NCBI GenBank assembly: GCA_046760445.1
Contig: JBHIEE010000032.1
Location: 1 to 23,246, forward strand
Length of the DNA stretch: 23,246 nucleotides
Reading direction: 5' to 3'
Source of the DNA: JBHIEE01 sp046760445
GTDB taxonomy: Bacteria > Acidobacteriota > Aminicenantia > JdFR-78
Positions within the stretch are counted from its first letter, which is position 1. The number at the start of each line of letters is the position of its first letter. The notes under the pieces are model-generated. The model was not told the origin of the DNA, did no database searches, and saw nothing but the letters and a program-made list of their open reading frames with translations. Both the position numbers and the translations under genes were made by a program. Shown piece after piece: positions 1 to 6,458 of this stretch.

Positions 1-1100
1 ATGAGTTCACTGTGCCGATCAAAATTTCCCTTATCTTTGATGAGAGGAATTATTCCATCACTTTGAGCTATCTGAAACATTTTCTCAATTTGGAAGTCAC
101 TTAATTTCCCACAAATTTTTCTTGTATAATATCCTATCAATATTTCCTTTTGTATAGCTTTTTTCCATAATTTTTCGTATTCTGTCAATGCCTTGGCTGA
201 GAAACAGCCTTTCTCAAATCTTTTCAGGATCACTTCAGAGGCAATCTCTGAGCAGAGTAACCCAAAGTAAATTCCTCCTCCTGTTGTTGTTTTAACCTGC
301 CCAGCAGCCTCTCCTACTGCTAAGACTCTTTCTCCATAGGTTCTGGATACCAAGCCCTGTGCGATAGCTTTGAATTGAATCCGTTCCTTATTCAAATCTC
401 TTATCTTCTTTGGATAAAGCTTTTCCATCAGATGCTGAAAACACACTTTCGGATCCTTTTCGGTCATTAATCCTATTCTGACTGTCTCTTCACCTATGGG
501 AACTACCCAGGCAAAGGCTCCAGGTGCAATATTCTTTCCTACAAAGACAGTAGTAGAATCAATATTCCCAATCTCAAGCTCAGCCTGAACACCATTTAGA
601 AAATCTTTTGGATAACCTAAGCCGAGCTTTTTATTTAACTTATAATCTATTCCAGTGGCAATAATGGCTATTTTGGCAGAATATTTTCTAAGACATTTGC
701 TCTTTACTTCTGTCAGAACTTCTACATAATTTTTATTCACTGAAATATCCATAACCTGATTCTCAAGTTCTATTTCAACCCCCTTTGATTGAGCAATATC
801 AGCAATATATTTATCAAACTTTTCTCTACCTACTACATAAGCAAAGGATGTAGGATGTTGATAGATAATGGAGCTGGCATAGGGAGAGACCATTTTTATT
901 TTCTTAATTTCTATTAATATGGAGTCCCTTGACAGATTAAATTCTCTAAATGCTTCTTTCCCTACAATCCCTGTGCAGATAGTGTGTGTTCCAATCTCGT
1001 TCTTCTTCTCTAAAACCACCACATCCAGGCCTCCCTCTGCCAATCTTTTGGCAGCATTCAGACCACTCGGCCCACCACCAATAACGATTACATCATACAT
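1..1100 (-). CDS. Geranylgeranyl-reductase-family FAD oxidoreductase (3' end outside window)
   Basis: FAD-dependent oxidoreductase of the geranylgeranyl reductase/FixC family (COG0644), which usually saturates isoprenoid chains of lipids, quinones or polyprenols. 366 codons read open from ATG to the window edge without a stop, so the C-terminus is missing. Seen: an N-terminal Rossmann motif VIGGGPSG (residues 6-13), the acidic end of the second strand VVVLEKK (27-33), a Cys in TICTGIVG (40-47), the family substrate motif AFAWVVPIGEETVRIGL (195-211) and a second FAD motif AVGEAAGQ (261-268) followed by TTTGGGIYFGL. The start is firm: AAGGAG lies about 8 bases upstream of the ATG. The gene is 62 bases downstream of the four-helix-bundle gene and less A+T-rich than the polysaccharide genes, so it may be core genome rather than part of the cluster. 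Its substrate is unknown. Confidence 0.9.
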   Translation of the reverse strand, partial: MYDVIVIGGGPSGLNAAKRLAEGGLDVVVLEKKNEIGTHTICTGIVGKEAFREFNLSRDSILIEIKKIKMVSPYASSIIYQHPTSFAYVVGREKFDKYIADIAQSKGVEIELENQVMDISVNKNYVEVLTEVKSKCLRKYSAKIAIIATGIDYKLNKKLGLGYPKDFLNGVQAELEIGNIDSTTVFVGKNIAPGAFAWVVPIGEETVRIGLMTEKDPKVCFQHLMEKLYPKKIRDLNKERIQFKAIAQGLVSRTYGERVLAVGEAAGQVKTTTGGGIYFGLLCSEIASEVILKRFEKGCFSAKALTEYEKLWKKAIQKEILIGYYTRKICGKLSDFQIEKMFQIAQSDGIIPLIKDKGNFDRHSEL

Positions 1101-1130
1101 CTGAAACTCCTTTCTTTAACCTTAACCTTA

Positions 1131-1165
1131 GAAATTAGAAATTGGAAATTAGAAATTGGAAATTA
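1131..1165. repeat. Five tandem 7-bp units GAAATTR
   Basis: Plus strand reads GAAATTA, GAAATTG, GAAATTA, GAAATTG, GAAATTA without interruption. It overlaps the stop codon of the four-helix-bundle gene (1163-1165). It is the inverted counterpart of the ATTTCYN array at 1548-1596: the 13-mer AGAAATTGGAAAT occurs here at 1137-1149 and 1151-1163 and in inverse orientation at 1548-1560. Confidence 0.9.
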
Positions 1166-1570
1166 TTTTGTTTCTTGGCGTTTTATAGTTGCTTTAATGT
1201 ATGCGTTCAAGTATCGGCGAACTTCACGGGCCTCCATAAGCAAAGTCTCAACAGTCTTTTGATCTACATAACCAAAATCACCACAAGCCATAAGCTGATC
1301 CATTAATTCGTTTAAAGAACCTCTGGCTTGGCGACAGAACTGGATATTTTCCTGATAGTGATACCGTCCATAGCCTTCTGCAATATTACTGGTCAACGAA
1401 AGAGATGCACGCCTCATTTGATCTACGAGATTATATTTTTCCTCATCTGGTAATTTCTTGGTCAACTCATAGATTTTATTCCTAAACTGGCGAGCAAGTT
1501 TGTAAACCTCGATATCCTCAAATGACTTGATTCGTTTATTCTCTTCCATTTCCAATTTCTCTTTTCCCAT
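1163..1570 (-). CDS. Four-helix bundle protein (S23/IVP family)
   Basis: 135-residue protein of the four-helix-bundle family (TIGR02436), known from ORFs inside 23S rRNA intervening sequences and structurally related to the Avd accessory protein of diversity-generating retroelements. Typical blocks seen: IKSFEDIEVYKLAR (14-27), DQMRRASLSLTSNIAEGYGR (about 50-69) and the C-terminal helix region LLMEAREVRRYLNAYIK. Its biochemical role is unsettled; a nucleic-acid or RNP-binding role is only inferred from relatives. The first ATG lies inside a 7-bp repeat array, so residues 1-7 (MGKEKLE) may be repeat-derived. The family's usual N-terminus fits the ATG at 1549 equally well. No 23S rRNA or reverse transcriptase is present here; the gene stands alone between inverted short repeats. 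Confidence 0.9.
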   Translation of the reverse strand: MGKEKLEMEENKRIKSFEDIEVYKLARQFRNKIYELTKKLPDEEKYNLVDQMRRASLSLTSNIAEGYGRYHYQENIQFCRQARGSLNELMDQLMACGDFGYVDQKTVETLLMEAREVRRYLNAYIKATIKRQETK

Positions 1571-1596
1571 TTCTCATTTCCAGTTTCCCATTTCCC
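1548..1596. repeat. Seven tandem 7-bp units ATTTCYN
   Basis: Plus strand reads ATTTCCA, ATTTCTC, TTTTCCC, ATTTCTC, ATTTCCA, GTTTCCC, ATTTCCC in register over 49 bp. It spans the start region of the four-helix-bundle gene, coding for about its first seven residues. It can pair with the GAAATTR array at 1131-1165, which would enclose the gene in a long imperfect stem. Scattered unit-like copies continue at about 1704-1721. Confidence 0.9.
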
Positions 1597-1600
1597 AATC

Positions 1601-1664
1601 TCTCAGTCTCTTAGCCTCTTAGTCTCTTAGTCTCTTAGTCTCTCAGTCTCTCAGTCTCTCAGTC
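1601..1664. repeat. Eight tandem 8-bp units TCTYAGTC
   Basis: Eight octamers in exact register on the plus strand: TCTCAGTC, TCTTAGCC, three TCTTAGTC, three TCTCAGTC (GACTRAGA on the minus strand). They sit 4 bases from the 7-bp array. Degenerate copies such as TTAGTCTCTCCGTCTCATAG continue to about 1690. With the neighbouring arrays this accounts for most of the 233-base gap between the four-helix-bundle gene and the sugar transferase. I see no gene or hairpin terminator in the rest of that gap. Confidence 0.92.
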
Positions 1665-1803
1665 TCAAAGGTTAGTCTCTCCGTCTCATAGTTTTCGTTG
1701 TCTGCTTTCCCATTTCCTTCTAAAAGTAATCCAGAAACACGACAAATAAAACGAATCTAACTAATTCAACCAATGCTAAAGCTTACTATTCTTTCAGCCG
1801 TGG

Positions 1804-2859
1804 TTAGCCTGTTCGGGCGCGACCTATTACGAAATTCAGGACAACTTTCCAAAAATAGATAAAATTGGTCTTGGAAGGATGCTTTTTCCAGGCTTCATAA
1901 TAGCGCTTTTCTGATTCTATGATTTCTTCAAAGGACTTCGGGCAGTCAGCATAGTATGGAGGAACGAAACCCGGCTTGATCTTCACACGTACCTCTCGCC
2001 ATTCTTCGGGATATAACGAGAGGAATTCCCTGGATAAGGGTCGAAGCCCAATAAAATATAAATCTCCCTTTATTATATTAAGGAGTTGGGGCATTTCATC
2101 CAGCCAGGTTTTTCTTAAGAATTTACCCCAGCCTGGGGTACGAAAGTCACTGATGACCTTCCCCTCATTATCTATTTGATGGTTATTAAGAATATAATCG
2201 TGCAAAAAATTGGCATAGGCATGCATTGTTCTCAGTTTATAGCAATAGATAGTCCGTCCATCCTCTCCCACCTTTGGAATCTTGATTAAAATTCCATCGC
2301 AGGGTTTCTCATTTAAAGGTTGTAAATTCTTAAAAGCTATGAAATATAGATATTTATCCGTTTCTTTTAGATTTGAGATTTCAAATCCACAATACCGTAA
2401 CCTGCCCAATGCCTCGCATTTTGATAAGATGTGATGTTTTATGATTCCAAACCTCCTGTAAACATGACGAAGAACCGGTAATTTTGGCAATACTCTTTTG
2501 AAAATGAACTCATAAAGAATGATGACTTTATATGAGAATTTATTGTGAAAGGAAGCGATGCGACGCTTTCGATGGTGGAGGGTTTTAACCCTGCCGATAA
2601 ATTTTCCACCCGGTCTTAATGAGTTATGGATTTTTACTAAACTCTGGTTTACATCCACAAAGTCATTGAGCAAAAGAGAGGATACAACAAGATTATAGTG
2701 GTTAGTATCCTTAAGATTTTCCAGACGATGAGCATCCTCGATGAGAACATAGTTTTCATCAGAAATGAATTCCAGTGGTATATGCTCCGTAATAAAGGAA
2801 ATTACCTGGGATTCATAGTTGGTCGTTAGGAAATCTTGTATGTAAACAATATTGGTCAT
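1804..2859 (-). CDS. Sugar transferase (phosphoglycosyl transferase) with methyltransferase-like N-terminus
   Basis: Likely initiating glycosyl-1-phosphate transferase (bacterial sugar transferase family, Pfam PF02397), which moves a sugar phosphate from a nucleotide sugar to an undecaprenyl-type carrier at the inner membrane. Catalytic core is residues ~185-351: YKLRTM (207-212), the Asp-Glu dyad in TWLDEMPQLLN (251-261), GDLYFIGLRPL (265-275) and KIKPGFVPPYYAD. Residues 1-~178 differ from WcaJ/PglC-type enzymes: they carry a fragment resembling the second half of a class I methyltransferase (YNLVVSSLLL, LRPGGKFIGRV at 81-91) without the SAM-binding glycine motif. The usual leading membrane helix is absent; only a moderately hydrophobic stretch occurs near 110-128. 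I recall similar architectures in Bacteroidetes-like sugar transferases, so this may be a known variant. No Shine-Dalgarno is seen; the start lies in an 8-bp repeat array. Confidence 0.88.
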   Translation of the reverse strand: MTNIVYIQDFLTTNYESQVISFITEHIPLEFISDENYVLIEDAHRLENLKDTNHYNLVVSSLLLNDFVDVNQSLVKIHNSLRPGGKFIGRVKTLHHRKRRIASFHNKFSYKVIILYEFIFKRVLPKLPVLRHVYRRFGIIKHHILSKCEALGRLRYCGFEISNLKETDKYLYFIAFKNLQPLNEKPCDGILIKIPKVGEDGRTIYCYKLRTMHAYANFLHDYILNNHQIDNEGKVISDFRTPGWGKFLRKTWLDEMPQLLNIIKGDLYFIGLRPLSREFLSLYPEEWREVRVKIKPGFVPPYYADCPKSFEEIIESEKRYYEAWKKHPSKTNFIYFWKVVLNFVIGRARTG

Positions 2860-2893
2860 TGGGTTATTAAGTCATTAGGTTATTAGATTATAG
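2854..2893. repeat. 8-bp periodic array at the sugar transferase start
   Basis: Plus strand in register: GGTCATTG, GGTTATTA, AGTCATTA, GGTTATTA, GATTATAG. It spans the sugar transferase start codon (2857-2859), the 28-base gap and the stop codon of the asnB remnant (2888-2890). It occupies the place where a ribosome binding site would be expected. Its period matches the 1601-1664 array but its unit differs. Confidence 0.75.
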
Positions 2894-3480
2894 GAAGAGG
2901 TTGAACCATAGTTCTAGGATTATCCATTTCCAAGTATCGCGCGAAATGTTGATTTTCCTTTGTAGATGAAGATTATAAAGCGTTACACAAGTTTTATGAT
3001 CAAAATAAGGTCTATAACGGAAGGAGTCAGAGTTAAGCAACTCAAAAATAAAATTCTGGAATATTGGTTCTTTAAACCATTCATTCTCAGGGGACATAAA
3101 TCCAATTTTATCTTTACACAGACAAATCTGTTCTGGTAAAATACCTTTCATAACCTCTCGAAAAATACATTTTGTCGTACCCTTTGTAATAACCTTTTCG
3201 GAAGGCAATGATAAAATTCTCTCTACTAATCTATAGTCCAAAAATGGAACTCGTAATTTCAATGAAAACCACATAGAGTTTCTGTCTCCCCATTTTAGTA
3301 GATGCTCCAATTTATATTTAAAATGGTTAAGTAAAACCTTTTGGAGAGAACGTGCATTAAAAAGAGTCTCAGTAATCGGGTATTATTCCTCTCTTGTTCG
3401 TAAAAATCCTTTCTAAGGTAATTTCTATCGATGAGTTTTGCCTTAAATTTTAATGAATTTGGCAAAAGGTAAAATATCAA
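2888..3480 (-). pseudogene. asnB: Asparagine synthetase C-terminal remnant, truncated and frameshifted
   Basis: Remnant of a glutamine-hydrolysing asparagine synthetase. One frame (3480 to about 3385) encodes LPNSLKFKAKLIDRNYLRKD then FYEQERNN; homology continues in another frame as PITETLFNARSLQKVLLNHF, then KLEHLLKWGDRNSM, LRVPFLDYRLVERILSLPSE, a TK motif and KDKIGF, to the stop at 2888. The switch lies near 3378-3388 in AATAATACCC. The glutaminase domain and most of the synthetase domain, including the ATP-binding SGGxDS loop, are missing: the next gene ends only 99 bases upstream of the recognisable part, and an in-frame TGA lies near 3520. The conserved E-A-R-V-P-F-L-D block reads KLRVPFLD. 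Asparagine synthetase-like genes are common in polysaccharide loci, so this was probably once a functional cluster member. The downstream piece (2888-3310) has its own ATG but cannot encode a working enzyme. Confidence 0.88.
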
Positions 3481-3579
3481 CGATTGAAAGCCATATAGAA
3501 AGTGGCGGGTTTGTTTTCATTAATTTTCTAAAAATTCAATAAAGTTATTCTATCCATACGTTGGAATTTATTAATTTTT

Positions 3580-5295
3580 TTATTTTATATAGCCTAAGGA
3601 TCGTAACAATTCCCTTCTTTCATCATTGTTTGATGTTGATTTTAATTGACCTTCTTCATATTTTTGAATATAGACATTTAGAGTTTTGGACAATTGACTA
3701 AGTATATCTTGTTTATCACCTGCTATATCATTTAATTCATTAGGATCATTTTTGATATTATAGAGTTCCTCAATGCCATTTTCTAAATTGCGAAAATATT
3801 TCCAGTTTTTATCTCTGATTGATCTATAACTGAACTGTAAAGAGAATGCAAATCGACGTTTTTTAATTTCATCGGTCTCTTTTAAAACAGAAAGTAAGCT
3901 TTTACCGTGAATTCCATCTGGGATCTTGATATTTAAAGTTTCTAAAATTGTGGGCACTATATCAACAGTTTGGATCAAATCTTCAACTACATAATTTTGA
4001 GGAAACATTTTGGGATATCTAATCATCATTGGAATTTTTATTTCATTTTCATAGAGAGCAATTGCATGGCCTAATAATCCTTTTTCCCCCAATAATTCAC
4101 CATGATCTGAGGTAATTATGATTATAGTGTCATCCCATAGATTCAAACGTTTTAATCTATTGAATAATTTTCCAAGATACTTATCAAGATATAATAACTC
4201 CTGATTATATAAATCTTGTAAATTTTCCCACTGTTTTTCGTTCAAATTTGGGCGCTGCCAATGTTTAAGATTTCTGACAAAACCATTTTTCAATGAGTAT
4301 CGACTATATTTTGTTATGGAATTTTTAGGAAAATATGGATCGTGAGGATCTAAATAATTAATAAATACAAAGAGGTTTTCTTTTTTATATTTATCAAGCA
4401 AAGGGAAAAGTATGTTATTAACATAATTTGCTCTAGTATATTTATGATAAATGAAAAATTGGCAATTAAAGATTCGCTTATATAGTAATTTAAAAATTAC
4501 TTTGAAACTGATAAAATATTTGAAAAGGACATAGGGACTAACACTATCAATATAAATATCAAAACCTCGCATAAAATTTTTTGAACTCACAGCTCGATTT
4601 GCAATAACACCAATAGTTAGATATCCTTGGCATTTTAATATTTCGGTTAATGTACTCGTAGTGGTAATTCCCATCTTTTCACTATCAACATAGTTCCCAG
4701 ATATAATGGACAAATGAGAGGGAGCAGTATGAGAGGCTGTTGAAATCGTATTTTTGAATAAAGTTGCTTCTTTTGCAAATTGTGTCAAGTTAGGCATATT
4801 TTCTTTTTCGAAACCATAAGTAGATAGATTGTGTGATCTTAATGTATCTAAAACAATTATCATAATATTAGTTTTTTTGGTCTCGGAAGAAACTGATTTG
4901 TGAAAAGGATTTGATGGATTGAAAGGCCACTTATTTATAAGTAGACAAGATAAGAGAATAATTAAAAAAAAGTATATAATTTTTATATTAGCGAATTTTT
5001 TAGAAACATAGTTCAAAGGGTTCAGTAATATCATTTTGCAAATCGGAGAATTTTCGTTTGTTAAAAATGATAATATATGACCGAAAATAAATCCTACAAA
5101 AACTGTAAAAAAAGAGATTATAAAAATATTTATAAAGGAAAATATGGCAAAGATTCCAAAATTTAGGAAAGATTTGAATATTAAAATATAATTTATGAAT
5201 CCAATTTCAAAACTATTAATAACCCCTATTATGAGGGCAGCTATTCCTCCGATTATCAGAAATTTTTTCTTAATTTTCCTAGATGAGGGAAACAT
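3580..5295 (-). CDS. Membrane-anchored sulfatase/alkaline phosphatase superfamily protein
   Basis: 571 residues. Residues ~10-120 form about four hydrophobic segments (12-28, 33-56, 57-78, 103-121); the catalytic domain that follows should lie on the outer side of the membrane. Sulfatase-fold signatures: IMIIVLDTLRSHNLSTYG with metal-ligand-type D150, NYLDPHDPY (313-321), TSDHGE (395-400) with D397 and H398, GLLGH (406-410), and the C-terminal block ELYNIKNDPNELNDIA. The usual C/S-x-P-x-R formylglycine site reads T190-A-P-S-H194, so the normal Cys/Ser is a Thr and the Arg is His. It might be a phosphodiesterase, phosphatase or transferase acting on the surface glycan rather than a classical sulfatase (inference). 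GGAAAGAG directly before the ATG supports the start. Downstream lies only the asnB remnant. Confidence 0.85.
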   Translation of the reverse strand: MFPSSRKIKKKFLIIGGIAALIIGVINSFEIGFINYILIFKSFLNFGIFAIFSFINIFIISFFTVFVGFIFGHILSFLTNENSPICKMILLNPLNYVSKKFANIKIIYFFLIILLSCLLINKWPFNPSNPFHKSVSSETKKTNIMIIVLDTLRSHNLSTYGFEKENMPNLTQFAKEATLFKNTISTASHTAPSHLSIISGNYVDSEKMGITTTSTLTEILKCQGYLTIGVIANRAVSSKNFMRGFDIYIDSVSPYVLFKYFISFKVIFKLLYKRIFNCQFFIYHKYTRANYVNNILFPLLDKYKKENLFVFINYLDPHDPYFPKNSITKYSRYSLKNGFVRNLKHWQRPNLNEKQWENLQDLYNQELLYLDKYLGKLFNRLKRLNLWDDTIIIITSDHGELLGEKGLLGHAIALYENEIKIPMMIRYPKMFPQNYVVEDLIQTVDIVPTILETLNIKIPDGIHGKSLLSVLKETDEIKKRRFAFSLQFSYRSIRDKNWKYFRNLENGIEELYNIKNDPNELNDIAGDKQDILSQLSKTLNVYIQKYEEGQLKSTSNNDERRELLRSLGYIK

Positions 5296-5350
5296 CTCTT
5301 TCCAAACCTTACAGAGTTCTTAAATCTCCTTAGGCAATTATGTTAAATTT

Positions 5351-6457
5351 TCAAATATTAATCAGCTTATGGTGTATGTAATTGATATCTGAAGGTTTCA
5401 GTTTAGTAGATGATGGTAACCACAATCCTTGTTTAGATATTTTTTCAGAAACAGGATATGAATAATGTTCTTTATAAGGAGGCATTATGGATAGGGGATA
5501 AAAAAAGTGTCTGCACTCAATTCCTTCTTTTCCTAAAATATCTATTATTTGATTTCGAGAGTATCTTGAATTTTCATTGATTAGTATTGCGAACACCCAA
5601 TAAATATTTTTTGCATATTCTTTTTCTACAGGCAAAGTTATCCAGTCAACATCTTTCAATAAATTTTTGAATTCTTGAGCGTTTCTTCTTTTAATCTTTA
5701 TAAATTCTTCTATCCTTTCCAGTTGAGCCAATCCGAGAGCAGCTTGTAAATTCGTCATCCTATAATTAAAACCCACTACTTCGTGCCAATACTTATTTTC
5801 TTTCCGCATCCCATGATCTCTCAACAATCTCATTTTCTGATTTAATTCATCGCTGTTTGTTAAACATATTCCGCCTTCACCTGTAGTTATTATTTTATTT
5901 CCATAAAAACTGAAACACGAGATATCTGAGAACAGACCAACCTTTTTTTTACGATATTCTGCTCCATGAGCTTCGGCACAGTCTTCGATAATAAAAAGAC
6001 TATATTTCTTAGCAATTTCTAAAATAGGTTCCATATCACAAGGATGTCCGAATATGTGCACAGGCATGATGGCTTTTGTTTTGGGAGTAATTTTTTCTTC
6101 TATCAGTGACACATCTATATTCCAAGTATCCTGTTCGCAATCAACAAATATGGGTGTTGCTCCAGTATATATAACTGCATTGGCTGTGGCGGCAAAAGTA
6201 AAGTTTGGAATAATAACTTCATCGCCCTTTTTAATGCCTAAGGCCGAAAGAGCTAAGTGCAAAGCAACTGTTCCATTTGAAACAGTAACTCCATACTTAC
6301 AATTACAATATTTGGCAAAATCATTTTCAAATTTCTCCACATAATACCCTAAAGAAGAAACCCAGCCACTCTCAACAGCATCTTTGACATATTTCAATTC
6401 CTTTGGTCCTATATCTGGCTCTGCAAGGGGGATCATAATTGGCGGGTATCTTTTCAT
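5351..6457 (-). CDS. DegT/DnrJ/EryC1/StrS sugar aminotransferase, perosamine-synthase-like
   Basis: PLP-dependent aminotransferase converting a nucleotide-linked keto sugar to an amino sugar. 368 residues, normal for the family. Seen: GWVSSLGYYVEKFE (31-44), SNGTVALHLAL (60-70), PNFTFAATANAV (84-95), D159 in FIIEDCAEAHGAEY, and the PLP-binding Lys188 in CFSFYGNKIITTGEGG (181-196), a motif closest in my memory to GDP-perosamine synthases. A C-terminal RHFFYPLSIMPPY block is present. The product is therefore likely a GDP- or dTDP-4-amino-4,6-dideoxyhexose, but the exact sugar cannot be fixed from sequence. The ATG is preceded by AAGGA and lies one base after the stop of the upstream GT-C gene, so the two are probably co-transcribed. 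A second possible start is Met8 (MIPLAEPDIG). Confidence 0.92.
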   Translation of the reverse strand: MKRYPPIMIPLAEPDIGPKELKYVKDAVESGWVSSLGYYVEKFENDFAKYCNCKYGVTVSNGTVALHLALSALGIKKGDEVIIPNFTFAATANAVIYTGATPIFVDCEQDTWNIDVSLIEEKITPKTKAIMPVHIFGHPCDMEPILEIAKKYSLFIIEDCAEAHGAEYRKKKVGLFSDISCFSFYGNKIITTGEGGICLTNSDELNQKMRLLRDHGMRKENKYWHEVVGFNYRMTNLQAALGLAQLERIEEFIKIKRRNAQEFKNLLKDVDWITLPVEKEYAKNIYWVFAILINENSRYSRNQIIDILGKEGIECRHFFYPLSIMPPYKEHYSYPVSEKISKQGLWLPSSTKLKPSDINYIHHKLINI

Positions 6458-6458
6458 T

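Noticed and set aside
919..1104. Plus-strand ORF of 61 codons
   Set aside because: It is antisense to the well-conserved flavoprotein gene, including its FAD motif; no family resemblance.
1163..1570. Diversity-generating retroelement accessory (Avd)
   Set aside because: The fold family is shared, but no reverse transcriptase, template repeat or variable repeat is seen; S23/IVP is the better call.
1163..1570. Intervening sequence inside a 23S rRNA gene
   Set aside because: Flanking sequence on both sides codes for proteins or is repeat; no rRNA sequence is recognisable.
1131..1664. CRISPR-like array
   Set aside because: Units are 7-8 bp directly abutting with no spacers and there are no cas genes; this is simple tandem repetition.
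2888..3480. Programmed frameshifting to make a functional asparagine synthetase
   Set aside because: The N-terminal glutaminase and most of the synthetase domain are missing, so joining the frames would not give an active enzyme.
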